Origin: Dolichospermum planctonicum
GTDB taxonomy: Bacteria; Cyanobacteriota; Cyanobacteriia; Cyanobacteriales; Nostocaceae
Reading direction: 5' to 3'
NCBI RefSeq assembly: GCF_005402965.1
Contig: NZ_BJCF01000005.1
Span: 62,001 to 126,000 of the forward strand
DNA length: 64,000 nt
The notes under the pieces were generated by a model, which was not told the origin of the DNA, did no database searches, and saw only the letters and a program-made list of their open reading frames with translations. The translations under genes were made by a program, and so were the position numbers. Shown here in pieces: positions 10,060 to 19,783 of the stretch; the stretch's first letter is position 1, and each line of letters opens with the position of its first letter.

Positions 10060-10413
10060 TTAGCTGGCTAATAATAGCTGCTGATCTTCAACAGGAGTAA
10101 AAATATCTTCATAACTTGGGAAAATTTCAAATACTGAATCAAGTTGGGTAAGTTCCAAAATCAACTTCACAGGGGCTTTGACATTGCAAAGAACTAACCG
10201 ACAACCACTTTGACGCGCCGTGGTCAGACCTTTGACAAGGGGAACTAATCCAGAACTATCCATAAAATCTACATCTGCTAAATCTATAACCCAAAGTTGA
10301 TGGACTTGAGGTTTAATTTGGTCCATCTGTTCACTCAAGTTCATACCACTGTCTAGGTCTATACTACCTTGGGGTTTGAACAAAATCACTTGGCGTTCTT
10401 GTGTAAGAGTCAT
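10060..10413 (-). CDS. STAS-domain protein (anti-sigma factor antagonist type)
   Basis: A 117-residue single STAS domain. The pattern VIDLADVDFMDSSGLVPLVK carries the DSSG phosphoserine site expected in SpoIIAA-like antagonists, followed by the usual CRLVLCNV strand. No kinase/anti-sigma partner or phosphatase is adjacent. Regulation by Ser phosphorylation is the family expectation. The gene is divergent from dedA across a 307-bp spacer in which I see no gene. Confidence 0.88.
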   Translation of the reverse strand: MTLTQERQVILFKPQGSIDLDSGMNLSEQMDQIKPQVHQLWVIDLADVDFMDSSGLVPLVKGLTTARQSGCRLVLCNVKAPVKLILELTQLDSVFEIFPSYEDIFTPVEDQQLLLAS

Positions 10414-10720
10414 AAATTTAACCGAGTATTTGAAAGACTATGAGAGAGAAGACTGACATTAATACTGTTTATAATTCAACCGCAAAATGACCATTTTCGC
10501 AAATTTATGTGCATTAACAGCAACGCGGTCGAGAAAATTTCCTCAGTATTTATATTGTATAATTTGTTGATATGTTTTTCTAGTATAAGCATAATTTTTT
10601 CCTAATTTCGGTAACAAACTTATCATTATTTAAATAATTTGATTTAAATAGTTTGACACTCTCACCAAAAACAAGCAAAGATATGGTATTGGTAAAAATT
10701 TGTAAACTCGGTGGTAGCGG

Positions 10721-11350
10721 ATGTCTTTTGAGCTAATTTCACTAGAAAACATCCAAGAAATTGCTCATAATTATGGTTATTTAGCGATTTTTTTGGGAAT
10801 ATTGCTAGAAAATTTGGGTATTCCTCTCCCTGGGGAAACCGTAACCATTGTTGGTGGTTTTTTGGCTGGTAGCAATGAATTAAATTATTGGCTGGTTCTT
10901 GGTAATGCGGTTGGAGGGGCTGTAATTGGTGGTAATTGCGGCTATTGGATAGGTAGAGTGGGTGGTTGGCCTTTTCTGCTACAAGCTGGGAAGATTTTCC
11001 GCATTTCAGAGGTACGACTGTTGAGTATTAAGGAGCAATTTACGGAAAACGCGGCTAAAGCTGTATTTTTTGGGCGATTTTTTGCCTTATTGCGAATTTT
11101 TGCTTCACCACTGGCAGGTATAGCAGAAATGCCCTTTGGTAAATTCCTCATTTATAATGTAGCTGGGGCGACTGCGTGGGGTGGTGTCATGGTGACTTTA
11201 GCTTTTTTTGCGGGGAGAATTATTTCTCTAGAACAATTGGTGGCCTGGGTAAGTAAATTTGCAATTTTGGCGTTACTTATCCTAATTGCTGTGATTATTG
11301 TCCCAATTTGGTTGGAGTCCCGCGAAGTGAAGCAGCAAACGGAAGAGTAA
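10721..11350 (+). CDS. DedA family (SNARE-associated/VTT) membrane protein
   Basis: A 209-residue polytopic protein with ENLGIPLPGETVTIVGG near the N-terminus, GRVGGWPF and then FFGRFFALLRIFASPLAG, the conserved glycine/arginine reentrant segment of DedA proteins. Members act as lipid scramblases/flippases, including undecaprenyl-phosphate recycling. Hydrophobic helices occur at both ends. A hairpin terminator follows. Confidence 0.92.
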   Translation: MSFELISLENIQEIAHNYGYLAIFLGILLENLGIPLPGETVTIVGGFLAGSNELNYWLVLGNAVGGAVIGGNCGYWIGRVGGWPFLLQAGKIFRISEVRLLSIKEQFTENAAKAVFFGRFFALLRIFASPLAGIAEMPFGKFLIYNVAGATAWGGVMVTLAFFAGRIISLEQLVAWVSKFAILALLILIAVIIVPIWLESREVKQQTEE

Positions 11351-11370
11351 AGGATTAATGGTCAGGTTAA

Positions 11371-11387
11371 GCAGGTATTTTACCTGC
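11371..11387 (+). terminator. Hairpin after dedA
   Basis: GCAGGTA and TACCTGC form a perfect 7-bp stem 20 bp after the dedA stop, extended by flanking GTCA/TGAC pairing. No strong T-run follows. Confidence 0.55.
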
Positions 11388-11455
11388 TTGACTATACTAA
11401 ATTGGTGATGAGTAAAATAGTTAATTATTCCCTACACCCTACACACTATATGTTA

Positions 11456-12655
11456 CTACTTATTACCTTGCGCCCAAATGCGGGTAGGTAAACCCCAAAC
11501 GTAAATAAAACCTTCCGCAGCTTTGTGATCAAATTGATCTTCAGCGCCATAAGTTGCTAAATCAGGGGTATATAGTGTATTATCGCTCCAACGCCCCACA
11601 ATTATGGCATTACCTTTAAATAGCTTTAACCGCACTACACCAGAAACTCTTTCTTGTGTTTGTTGAATAAAAGCATCTAAAGCAGCTTTGAGAGGACTAT
11701 ACCAAAGTCCGTTATATACTAGTTTAGTGTAGGTTTCTTCTATGCCTCGCTTGTATTGGGTGACATCTGCTGTTAAAGTGAGACTTTCTAAGTCACGGTG
11801 AGCATTAATTAAAACTACCATTGCTGGTGATTCGTAAATTTCCCGTGATTTAATCCCGACTAAGCGGTTTTCAATCATGTCAATGCGACCAATACCATGA
11901 TTTCCCACGATTTTATTGAGTTGTTCAATTAGCTCAACCGGGTTTTTCGCTGTCCCGTTAATGGTGGTAGGAAGTCCTTTTTGGAAGCCAATTTCTAGAT
12001 ATTCCGGCTCGTTGGGAGTATCAGCTATGGCTTTGGTCATTTCGTAGATTTCTTCCGGTGGTTCGTTTGCTGGGTCTTCTAATGTACCAGCTTCAATACT
12101 GCGACCAAGTAAGTTTTTATCTATACTGAAGGGAGAGGATTTTTTCACTGGTGCGGGAATACCAAACTTCTCACCATAAGCAATGGTTTGCTCTCGACTC
12201 ATACCCCATTCCCTGGCTGGTGCTAATATCTTCAAGTTAGGGTTGAGGGCTGCACAGGAAACGTCAAAACGTACTTGGTCGTTGCCTTTGCCCGTACAAC
12301 CGTGAGCGATCGCATCTGCGCCATATTTAGCAGCCGCTTCTACCAATATCTTAGCAATCAAAGGACGAGCCAGGGCTGTTCCTAAAGGATAGCGGTTTTC
12401 ATAGAGGGCGTTAGCTTGAATTGACGGAAATGCGTAATCTTTAACAAAGATATCCTTAACATCCGCTACTAAAGACTCACTTGCACCTGATTTCAGGGCT
12501 TTTTCTCGAACTGGTTCTAATTCATCTCCCTGGCCTAAATCTGCTGCTAGGGTAATTATCTCTTCTACTCCCCACTCTTGCTTTAAGTAGGGAATACAAA
12601 CGGAAGTATCAACTCCACCAGAATATGCTAAAATAACTTTTTTGGCGCGACCCAT
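11456..12655 (-). CDS. argG: Argininosuccinate synthase
   Basis: A 399-residue enzyme that condenses citrulline and aspartate using ATP in arginine synthesis. The PP-loop motif AYSGGVDTS is near the N-terminus and [14 protein letters not shown] is present, with the typical central and C-terminal synthetase region. The frame extends to a GTG at 12667, but the ATG at 12655 gives the family N-terminus MGRAKK and is preceded by GGAG at 7 nt, so it is preferred. In filamentous cyanobacteria this enzyme feeds arginine for cyanophycin as well as protein. Confidence 0.96.
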   Translation of the reverse strand: MGRAKKVILAYSGGVDTSVCIPYLKQEWGVEEIITLAADLGQGDELEPVREKALKSGASESLVADVKDIFVKDYAFPSIQANALYENRYPLGTALARPLIAKILVEAAAKYGADAIAHGCTGKGNDQVRFDVSCAALNPNLKILAPAREWGMSREQTIAYGEKFGIPAPVKKSSPFSIDKNLLGRSIEAGTLEDPANEPPEEIYEMTKAIADTPNEPEYLEIGFQKGLPTTINGTAKNPVELIEQLNKIVGNHGIGRIDMIENRLVGIKSREIYESPAMVVLINAHRDLESLTLTADVTQYKRGIEETYTKLVYNGLWYSPLKAALDAFIQQTQERVSGVVRLKLFKGNAIIVGRWSDNTLYTPDLATYGAEDQFDHKAAEGFIYVWGLPTRIWAQGNK

Positions 12656-12792
12656 GAATTTCTCCACTCAGGAAAACAAAGAATGAGTCATTATTATATC
12701 TGACTTACCTAGCGTATATTTTTTTTGTGCAACGGTAACTTTGCTATATTTGTCTGATTCTCAATACAAGCAATAGTATTTTAGGTAAAACT

Positions 12793-13731
12793 GTGTTTTT
12801 GAGTATTGTTATTCCCACTTATAATCGCTTACCAATTTTAGAAAAGTGTCTCCGCGCTTTAGAAGTACAGCAGTTAAGCAACGAGAATCACATAGAAGGT
12901 TATGAAGTCGTATTGGTAGATGATGGTTCTAATGATGGTACTTTGAATTGGTTAGAATTACATAAAGACGAATTTTCTCATGTCCGCTGCTTTGAACAGA
13001 ATCATGCAGGACCGGCTGCTGCGCGAAATTTAGGGGTAGAAAAAGCCTGTGGTGATACAATTATTTTTATTGATAGTGATTTAGTGGTTTTACCGAATTT
13101 CCTCCAAGCTCATACAAATGCTTTGATACAAGGAAAAGAGAAATTAGGAAGCGACAGCTTTTTTACCTATGGTGCTGTAATTAATACTTGTAATTTTACC
13201 AATCCCACCGCAGAGCCTTATAAAATCACAGATTTTTCCGCTGCTTTCTTTGCTACGGGTAATGTCGCTATTCCCAAACATTGGTTAGTGAAAGCTGGGT
13301 TATTTGATCATAGTTTTCAACTCTATGGTTGGGAAGATCTAGAATTAGGTGTCAGGTTAAAAAATCTGGGTTTAAAACTAATTAAATGTCCCGAAGCTGT
13401 TGGTTATCATTGGCATCCACCATTTAGTTTACAACAAATTCCTAAGTTAATTGATCAGGAAATTCAACGGGGCAGAATGGGAGTTTTATTTTATCAAAAA
13501 CATCCCACTTGGGAAGTAAAAATGATGATTCAAATGACTTGGTTTCATCGTTTATTATGGGGTATTCTTTCGTTAAATGGCCTTGTAAATGAAAGAACTA
13601 TGTCTCCCTTTTTACAATGGTTGATTGATTTGGGTAAACCACAACTAGCCTTAGAAGTGGCGCGGATTTTCTTAAATTGGTATAATGTGAAAAGTGTTTA
13701 TGCAGCTTATGTTGAGATAAAGAGTAAATAA
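12793..13731 (+). CDS. Family 2 glycosyltransferase
   Basis: A 312-residue GT-A protein. The N-terminal SIVIPTYNRLPILEKCL, VVLVDDGSNDGT, AARNLGVEKA and IIFIDSDLVV (DXD-like) motifs define GT2; YGWEDLELGVRL provides the catalytic ED motif. It is cytoplasmic with no clear TM helix. The start is GTG at 12793. It stands alone between argG (divergent) and the USP gene, so the acceptor is unknown. Confidence 0.9.
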   Translation: MFLSIVIPTYNRLPILEKCLRALEVQQLSNENHIEGYEVVLVDDGSNDGTLNWLELHKDEFSHVRCFEQNHAGPAAARNLGVEKACGDTIIFIDSDLVVLPNFLQAHTNALIQGKEKLGSDSFFTYGAVINTCNFTNPTAEPYKITDFSAAFFATGNVAIPKHWLVKAGLFDHSFQLYGWEDLELGVRLKNLGLKLIKCPEAVGYHWHPPFSLQQIPKLIDQEIQRGRMGVLFYQKHPTWEVKMMIQMTWFHRLLWGILSLNGLVNERTMSPFLQWLIDLGKPQLALEVARIFLNWYNVKSVYAAYVEIKSK

Positions 13732-14138
13732 ATCAAAGCAGTAGCCCAAGACCTCTTTCCTTCCTGTTTTTACCCTCTTCGTGGTTCATTCATTCTAGAA
13801 TACACATATTTAATTTTTGTTTAATTTTTGTTTAATTTTTGGAGATGCTTACTGGCCAATATCATATTTTATTAATTTCATCAGACACAATTAGCTGTAT
13901 GCTTAATGATAGGCAACCTAGTTGTAACTTCACGTAATTAGGCGTAAAGAAACTTAATATTGATCACTCTTTTGCTTGTTGGTATTAGTTTTACTGCTAA
14001 TTGGTTCATTTATGCCTAAATACTTAACTTGGTTGTTCAGCACGTCAGAAAAAAAACTCTCTGATAGCTTGCGTAGGGCAGCCACGGCTCAATACTAGCA
14101 GCAAAAACCACAAAAACCCTCACGACAAAGACGTAAAA
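13732..14138. other. 407-bp gene-free spacer with short repeats
   Basis: It contains three direct copies of TTTAATTTTTG near 13809-13841, and TCTAGAATACACATATTTAA, which resembles the flank of the GTAGAGACG palindrome family (compare 55496-55526). Only a tiny unconvincing frame (ATG at 14012) is present. Confidence 0.5.
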
Positions 14139-14990
14139 ATGATTCAAAAAATTTTGTTGGCTGTCTCTGGTTTGGGACACGCAGAAGAAATGCTCAAGAA
14201 CTTGAAAGAAATGCCTTCATTTCAAGGTGCGAAGGTAACGGTTCTTCACGTTGTTACTCCACAAAGCACTGCTGCTGTCATGACGGATAAATGGGAAGAA
14301 GGTGGCAAAATTCTGGCTAAGGCTATTCAGTATTTAAACTTAGATCCCAGCCAAGTTTCTTCTATTTTGCGTCAAGGTGATCCCAAGGATGTGGTTTGTC
14401 AAGTCGCGGATGAAATGGATGCTGATTTGATTATTATGGGTTCACGAGGACTGAAGCGGTTACAATCAATTTTATCTAATTCCGTTAGTCAGTACGTTTT
14501 TCAATTGTCTTCCCGTCCCATGTTGCTTGTGAAAGATGATATTTATGTCAAAAACATTAAGCGCGTTATGGTGGCAATGGATAATTCTGAGTCTGCCAAA
14601 AATTGTTTAAATTTAGCTTTGTTCCTGCTCCGGGGTGTTGTGGGTGGACAATTAATTTTAGCTAATGTTAATACAGATTTAGGTGGCAAATTATCAGGTA
14701 TTACTGATCTTAAACCAGAAAGAAGTTCTGTATTGGGAATGGCTTTAGCTGAAGCAGAAAGGCAATCTGTAGCAGTACGTTGTGTTACTAGCAGTGGTAA
14801 ACCGGGGGAAGAAATTTGTCGTTTGGCTAGTGAGTTGAATATAGACTTATTATTAATTGGTTCTCCAGACCGTCGACCATCTATCGCTAAGAGTTTTGTT
14901 GATATAGATCGTCTTATAGGCGCGTCTTTATCTGACTATGTTCGTGTTAATGCTACTTGTCCAGTTCTTTTGGCGCGAACTGCTGGTTAG
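14139..14990 (+). CDS. Tandem universal stress protein
   Basis: A 283-residue protein made of two USP domains. Domain 1 (about 1-135) has KILLAVSG and ADLIIMGSRGLKRLQSILSNSVSQ, the ATP-binding GxRG-x9-GS-like loop. Domain 2 (about 140-283) has VMVAMDNSESAKN and LLLIGSPDRR, with a degenerate nucleotide loop. USP proteins respond to stress and often bind ATP or AMP; no specific partner is adjacent. A TAGTCC/GGACTA hairpin overlaps the stop codon (14988-15004). Confidence 0.9.
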   Translation: MIQKILLAVSGLGHAEEMLKNLKEMPSFQGAKVTVLHVVTPQSTAAVMTDKWEEGGKILAKAIQYLNLDPSQVSSILRQGDPKDVVCQVADEMDADLIIMGSRGLKRLQSILSNSVSQYVFQLSSRPMLLVKDDIYVKNIKRVMVAMDNSESAKNCLNLALFLLRGVVGGQLILANVNTDLGGKLSGITDLKPERSSVLGMALAEAERQSVAVRCVTSSGKPGEEICRLASELNIDLLLIGSPDRRPSIAKSFVDIDRLIGASLSDYVRVNATCPVLLARTAG

Positions 14991-15063
14991 TCCTTGGAGG
15001 GACTATCAACTCAGATGTAACTTCTAGCCTGACTGGAGTGGCCATAAACCTGATTTTTGTCTA

Positions 15064-15092
15064 GTAGGGGCAATTTCATGAATTATCCCTAC
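15064..15092. repeat. Palindromic repeat GTAGGGGCAATT family
   Basis: GTAGGGGCAATTTCATGAAT and then TATCCCTAC make an imperfect palindrome centred on TCATGA. A second member is at 60977-61004. Both are followed by TTTTGT. Confidence 0.65.
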
Positions 15093-15178
15093 TTTTGTTC
15101 TTTTGTACATAAATCCCCAAAATATCTGATCATTGTTTGTGGTATTTTGTTGAAAATACATACTTCCACCAGTTCATG

Positions 15179-16285
15179 TCATATTTTCTCATCATTCAAA
15201 AACTCTGCTAAACTTGGCACATTTACCCAATTTCCTGTATCATGGGATTGGTGGGATAAATCCATGAGTAATTGGGAATAAACCCCTGCTTGCAAAGAAG
15301 GTGTAGTTTGTGCATGGTTAGTAATTCCTTTTACCCATTCATCAACAACACGCAACAAAGCGCAAATCCGCCCATCATGATAATATTGAGGAAAGAGAAA
15401 TTCCTGGGGAATGGCTATTTCTTTTAAAGGTTCACCCGGTTGAGAACTCCAAACCTGAAAGCCATGAATATAGTCTTTTTGATTTTTGCTACCTAAAACC
15501 AATGTTCCCTTATCTCCATATACTTCTATCCAATGGGTTCTAGGTGCATGAATAACCGCACTAATACAGACTTGGACAGGTGTACCATCAACCAATTCTA
15601 GAGATAATAAACAAGTGTCATCACTATCAACTAATTGTAATTCACCAGTGGCGGGGTTAATTCTTTCAGGAATAGCAGTCATTAAATGAGCGTTTAATTT
15701 CCCAACTGCACCGAATAACCAGTTAATATAATCAAAAGCATGAGAACCTAAAGCACCTAATACACCACCACCTTTTTCTTGACTAGAATACCAATTCCAA
15801 GGACGAGAAACATCAGCACGAGAAGAACCCAACCAGTCAATTTTAATTAACCGAATATTCCCTACATAATTTCCAGCTAGGAGTTGAGCGAAAAATTGCC
15901 ATTGGGGAACAAACCGAAATTCAAAATCTACAGTAGCAATTACACCTTGATTTTTTGCTAACTGATATAATTCTTTGGCTTCATTGACATTTAAAGTTAC
16001 AGGTTTTTCTAATAAAAGGTGTTTACCAGCTTGTAAGACTTCTTTGGCCATTTCATAGTGTAAAAATGGTGGTGTAGAAATACTCACAGCTTCAACAGCA
16101 GGTAAAGCCAGAATTTCTCCTAAATTATCACTAGCATCGGGGATATTGTGAGTTTCCGCAATAGTTTTAGCTTGATGAATATCTCGATGATAAACAGCGA
16201 CAATTTTAGTATTATGATGTGCTTGAAATGCGGGAATGTGTACTTTTTGACCAAATCCTGTACCAACAATTGCTACCCCAATCAT
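15179..16285 (-). CDS. Gfo/Idh/MocA family oxidoreductase
   Basis: A 368-residue NAD(P)-dependent dehydrogenase. The N-terminal Rossmann motif VAIVGTGFGQKVHIPAF, the active-site LLEKPVTLN with its EKP lysine, and a GGGVLGALGSHAFDYINWLFG segment that supplies the catalytic His are all present. Substrates in the family are sugars, inositols or biliverdin; this one is not assigned. The frame opens at a TTG (16300), but the ATG at 16285 starts directly before the Rossmann strand and is preferred. Confidence 0.9.
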   Translation of the reverse strand: MIGVAIVGTGFGQKVHIPAFQAHHNTKIVAVYHRDIHQAKTIAETHNIPDASDNLGEILALPAVEAVSISTPPFLHYEMAKEVLQAGKHLLLEKPVTLNVNEAKELYQLAKNQGVIATVDFEFRFVPQWQFFAQLLAGNYVGNIRLIKIDWLGSSRADVSRPWNWYSSQEKGGGVLGALGSHAFDYINWLFGAVGKLNAHLMTAIPERINPATGELQLVDSDDTCLLSLELVDGTPVQVCISAVIHAPRTHWIEVYGDKGTLVLGSKNQKDYIHGFQVWSSQPGEPLKEIAIPQEFLFPQYYHDGRICALLRVVDEWVKGITNHAQTTPSLQAGVYSQLLMDLSHQSHDTGNWVNVPSLAEFLNDEKI

Positions 16286-16469
16286 ATCGAATTTTTTCAA
16301 GTTTATTTCAGTTTATTTAATCAATAATTGTAGCAAATAATTGCCTTTTGAGAAACCTCAATGGCGAAAGTTATTAATCTGCTGTTTAATTAACAGGTAA
16401 AAACAATTGCCATTAAGTTAGTAAATACAAAATTCTCTCACCTACAGTTGAGGCTGGAGAATTAGTATC

Positions 16470-17789
16470 TTAATTGGGTAAATCTGCATCTTTATATGCT
16501 TTATTGACACGCATAATTTTTGCTCCTAATTGCTGCAACTTCATATCAAGTCGGTCATACCCCCGATCTAAATGTTGCAGTCCTTGAACTGTGGTTGTTC
16601 CTGATGCTGCTAACCCTGCTAAAACTAAGGCTGCGGAAGCTCTTAAATCCGTACCTATCACTGGTGCGCCCGATAACATTGGCACGCCGCGAACAAAAGC
16701 AGTGTTACCTTTGACACGAATATCTGCCCCCAAACGGTTCAACTCAGAAGCATGACGCAAGCGATTTTCAAACACTGATTCATTAATAATACTATCCCCT
16801 GCCGCCAAAGTTAATAAAGCCATAAAAGGCGCTTGCATATCCGTGGGAAAACCGGGATGAGGCAAGGTATCAATATTGATAGCTTTCAGGGTTTTAGCGG
16901 GTAAAATCCGTAAGCAATCCTCACATTCTTCAACAATTGATACACCTATTTCCTGTAATTTGGCAATGACGGGAATTAAATGCTCAGGTGCAACTGGGGA
17001 TAGAAGCAATTCAGAGCGTGTAATTGCTCCAGCAATTAAAAATGTTCCAGCCTCAATCCGGTCAGGAATAATGGTATAATCTGTAGAGTGTAATTTAGAT
17101 ACACCAACTATAGTAATTGTACTTGTTCCCGCACCTTGAATTTTTGCACCCATTGAGTTACAGAAGTTGGCTAAATCTACTACTTCTGGCTCTCTGGCGG
17201 AATTTTCTAAGATAGTTTCCCCGTCTGCTAAGGTAGCAGCCATCATTAAGGTTTCTGTCGCTCCGACACTGGGAGTATCTAAGTAGATTTTCGCGCCTCT
17301 TAATCTGCCCTTATTTCCAGGAACGTGAGCATGACAAATACCATGTTCAATTTGCACCTCTGCACCCATGGCTTGCAGTCCCCGAACGTGCAAATCTACT
17401 GGTCTAGCGCCAATGGCACAACCTCCTGGTAAGGGCATCTGTGCTACTCCTAACCGGGCTAAAATCGGACCAATGGCAAAAAAGCTGGCTCGTAGTTGGG
17501 TAACAAGTTCATAAGGGGCTTTAGATGTGGTAATTTCACGAGCATCAATATCTAAAATATCACCTTCTCTACTTAAACGTAGTCCTAAAGCTGATAAGAC
17601 TTGTCTCATGCTATCTACGTCCGCTAACAAAGGAACGTTACGAATGCGACAATCACCGGAACATAGTAAAGTTCCGGCCATGATTACCAGTGCGGAATTC
17701 TTTGCTCCGCTAATTTTTACATGACCTGCCAAAGGATATCCACCACAGATTTGCAAGACTGAGGAGTCCACTGCCAATGAGGACTTCAC
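16470..17789 (-). CDS. murA: UDP-N-acetylglucosamine 1-carboxyvinyltransferase
   Basis: A 439-residue EPSP-synthase-fold enzyme for the first committed step of peptidoglycan synthesis. The N-terminus has [17 protein letters not shown]; the active-site loop reads [13 protein letters not shown] with the usual catalytic Cys (GGCAIG); [13 protein letters not shown] and [13 protein letters not shown] are also diagnostic. The GTG at 17789 has no Shine-Dalgarno sequence. The frame stays open upstream to an ATT at 17816 that has GGAGG (17828-17824) exactly 7 nt before it; starting there would add INSSSSLPE. Either start is possible. Confidence 0.95.
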   Translation of the reverse strand: MKSSLAVDSSVLQICGGYPLAGHVKISGAKNSALVIMAGTLLCSGDCRIRNVPLLADVDSMRQVLSALGLRLSREGDILDIDAREITTSKAPYELVTQLRASFFAIGPILARLGVAQMPLPGGCAIGARPVDLHVRGLQAMGAEVQIEHGICHAHVPGNKGRLRGAKIYLDTPSVGATETLMMAATLADGETILENSAREPEVVDLANFCNSMGAKIQGAGTSTITIVGVSKLHSTDYTIIPDRIEAGTFLIAGAITRSELLLSPVAPEHLIPVIAKLQEIGVSIVEECEDCLRILPAKTLKAINIDTLPHPGFPTDMQAPFMALLTLAAGDSIINESVFENRLRHASELNRLGADIRVKGNTAFVRGVPMLSGAPVIGTDLRASAALVLAGLAASGTTTVQGLQHLDRGYDRLDMKLQQLGAKIMRVNKAYKDADLPN

Positions 17790-18010
17790 CTCTGGTAAGC
17801 TGCTAGAAGAATTAATAAGCCTGCCTCCAAAAAAATACGTAATTATAAAGGTTTGATGTTGGTTTTGATTTTACATTAATAATTCCTCAGCTTGATGAAG
17901 CTAGAAAAATTTTTCGCTAAGTTAAGGCTATAAGGTCGTTAGATTTTATCATGCAGTCGGCAAAGTTAACTGGAAAAATGGAGATTGGCGGGAAGGGACA
18001 ATTTTTTCCG

Positions 18011-18235
18011 ATGACCAAAAATCTGGGATACAAGCCCCGTCCACTTCGGCAAGCTCAGTGCATCGCTTTTAGGACGGCTTTATGTTAAAATTTGGTCATA
18101 GTCGCCTTATGGCATTGGGAGACTTTAAACGGACATGGAGGGACGATAAGACCACTTGTGGCGTGTTCCAGTGAAGTGTCAAGAATCATCGCACCTTCAG
18201 GTCGGTGAGTATGTCAATTTTTCTATTCTGCCAAT
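18011..18235. ncRNA. Unassigned structured intergenic region (candidate ncRNA or repeat)
   Basis: Between murA and tRNA-Leu, ATGACCAAA (18011-18019) pairs with TTTGGTCAT (18091-18099), and inside it AAGCCCCGTCC (18032-18042) pairs with GGACGGCTT (18072-18080), giving a long interrupted stem. The loop contains CTTCGGCAAGCTCAGTG, a sequence I associate with dispersed repeats. Further hairpins (GCC-TTAT-GGC, CCACTTGTGG, CACC-TTCAGGTC-GGTG) follow up to 18235, and TTTTTCTA comes after. I could not match it to 6S, tmRNA, SRP or RNase P RNA. Direction is unknown. Confidence 0.4.
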
Positions 18236-18299
18236 TTTTTTCTTGACAAATACCAACAGTTAAGCGATAATGATAGTCTATGAATAAAATTGAATGTCA

Positions 18300-18381
18300 G
18301 CGGAACTGGCGGAATTGGCAGACGCGCTAGATTCAGGTTCTAGTGCCGCAAGGCTTCCGGGTTCAAGTCCCGGGTTCCGCA
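18300..18381 (+). tRNA. tRNA-Leu (anticodon CAG)
   Basis: The acceptor stem GCGGAAC (18300-18306) pairs with GTTCCGC (18374-18380), with discriminator A at 18381. The D arm has the class II GGCGGAATTGGCAGACGC pattern. The anticodon stem CTAGA/TCTAG holds the loop TTCAGGT with anticodon CAG. A variable arm and a T arm CCGGG-TTCAAGT-CCCGG follow. The 82-nt length fits a leucine tRNA with a modest extra arm, and CCA is not encoded. Confidence 0.95.
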
Positions 18382-18428
18382 TCTCAATTTGGGACTGATC
18401 TCAAGTCCGAAATCTCAAGTCTAAGATT

Positions 18429-19220
18429 GTGTTAACAAGTTTACAAAATTCCCTGGTTAAGCAAGTTCGTAAGTTACACTCTCCTAAGGAGAGGCATAAA
18501 CAGCAGCTATTTTTATTGGAAGGAACTCATTTACTAGAGGAAGCTTGTGCGGTTGGTTATCCGTTAAATGCGGTATGCTGTACTCCTCAATGGGAAATGA
18601 ACCATCCTCAATTATGGAAAGCTGTTTGTACCCATTGCGATCGCACAGAAATTGTCAGCCCAGAAGTTTTAGCAGCAATGGCCACAACTGTTAATCCTGA
18701 TGGTATAGTAGCGATCGCTCCACGAGAAGCACAGTCAAGAAAAATTTCTCCGACAGGTTTAGTTCTGGCTTTGGAAACCGTCCAAGATCCCGGTAATTTG
18801 GGAACTATAATTCGTACGGCCGCAGCCGCAGGGGCATCAGGTTTATGGTTGAGCGCCGATAGTGTAGACTTAGATCATCCCAAGGTTTTACGGGCTTCTG
18901 CTGGTCAATGGTTTCGTTTAAACATGACTGTCAGTGAAGATTTGAAAGCTACCGTTGAGGAAAGTCAGCAAGCAGGAATACAGGTAGTAGCCACATTACC
19001 TAATGCTGATTTGACTTATTGGCAAGTGGACTGGTGTAAGCCTAGTTTAATATTATTGGGTAATGAAGGAGCAGGATTATCAGCAGATTTGGCCGCTTTG
19101 GCAGATATTCAGGTGAAAATTCCCCTTAGTCCTGGGGTAGAATCTTTAAATGTGGGGATTACTGCTGCTTTAATGTTGTATGAAGCTCATAGACAAAGAA
19201 TTTATAGCCATGAATACTGA
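18429..19220 (+). CDS. TrmH/SpoU family RNA 2'-O-ribose methyltransferase
   Basis: A 263-residue SPOUT enzyme. The N-terminal substrate-binding part (QLFLLEGTHLLEEA) is followed by the SpoU motifs LALETVQDPGNLGTIIRTAAA, LLGNEGAGLS and VKIPLSPGVESLNVGIT, which form the SAM-binding trefoil knot. It methylates rRNA or tRNA ribose; the exact target is not known. The GTG at 18429 is used. The nuclease gene follows 14 bp later and may share the transcript. Confidence 0.92.
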   Translation: MLTSLQNSLVKQVRKLHSPKERHKQQLFLLEGTHLLEEACAVGYPLNAVCCTPQWEMNHPQLWKAVCTHCDRTEIVSPEVLAAMATTVNPDGIVAIAPREAQSRKISPTGLVLALETVQDPGNLGTIIRTAAAAGASGLWLSADSVDLDHPKVLRASAGQWFRLNMTVSEDLKATVEESQQAGIQVVATLPNADLTYWQVDWCKPSLILLGNEGAGLSADLAALADIQVKIPLSPGVESLNVGITAALMLYEAHRQRIYSHEY

Positions 19221-19234
19221 TACTGCTGATTGTT

Positions 19235-19783
19235 ATGAAACAAAGGTTAAGGCTGGGTGCGGTGATGATGACTTTTGGTTTACTAGCCTGTGATAGCTGG
19301 TTTGCTGCTGCAGGTGATCTGGTGGAACGGGTCAAGGATGGTGATACATTGATATTAAAAAGTGAAGATGGTAAAAATTTGACCGTGCGGTTTGCTTGTG
19401 TTGATGCTCCAGAAATACCCCATTCTCACAAAGAAAAGAGGAGTAAAATTAGCAGAGATGTGAACCAGTTTGCTTGGGGTGTGAAAGCAAAAACACGGAT
19501 AGAGGAACTAATTAAACAAACAGACAATCGTGTCAAGTTAAATATGACAGATAGCGACTCTTACGGTAGAAAAATAGCCGAAGTGCGGTTAAAAGATGGC
19601 ACGTTTTTACAGCAAATATTGTTAAAAGAAGGGTTAGCTAAACTATATCATCCCTATTTAAATAAATGTCCCAGTCAGAATATATTACAACAAGCTGAGG
19701 CAGAAGCGCGACAACAAAGAATTGGCGTTTGGGGTGATAGCAAATTTGTTAATCCTTGGAATTATAGACAAGCAAATAAGTAA
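19235..19783 (+). CDS. Thermonuclease (SNase) family lipoprotein
   Basis: A 182-residue protein with a lipoprotein signal peptide (lipobox LLAC at about residues 16-19) and a staphylococcal-nuclease-like domain. Motifs are VKDGDTLIL, VRFACVDAPEIP, the catalytic DSDSYGRKIAEVRL (Asp/Arg) and FLQQILLKEGLAKLY, ending RQQRIGVWG. Probably a membrane-anchored, exported Ca-dependent nuclease. Spacing to the upstream methyltransferase is 14 bp. Confidence 0.9.
   Translation: MKQRLRLGAVMMTFGLLACDSWFAAAGDLVERVKDGDTLILKSEDGKNLTVRFACVDAPEIPHSHKEKRSKISRDVNQFAWGVKAKTRIEELIKQTDNRVKLNMTDSDSYGRKIAEVRLKDGTFLQQILLKEGLAKLYHPYLNKCPSQNILQQAEAEARQQRIGVWGDSKFVNPWNYRQANK

Noticed and set aside
14012-14098. 28-codon frame starting MPKYLTWLF before the USP gene
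   Set aside because: No ribosome binding site and no homologue recalled; the spacer is AT-rich.
15057-15281. 74-codon plus-strand frame
   Set aside because: It crosses a palindromic repeat and the 3' end of the oxidoreductase gene; no family.
18011-18235. 6S RNA, tmRNA, SRP RNA or RNase P RNA
   Set aside because: No conserved core of these RNAs could be recognised; kept as unassigned structure.
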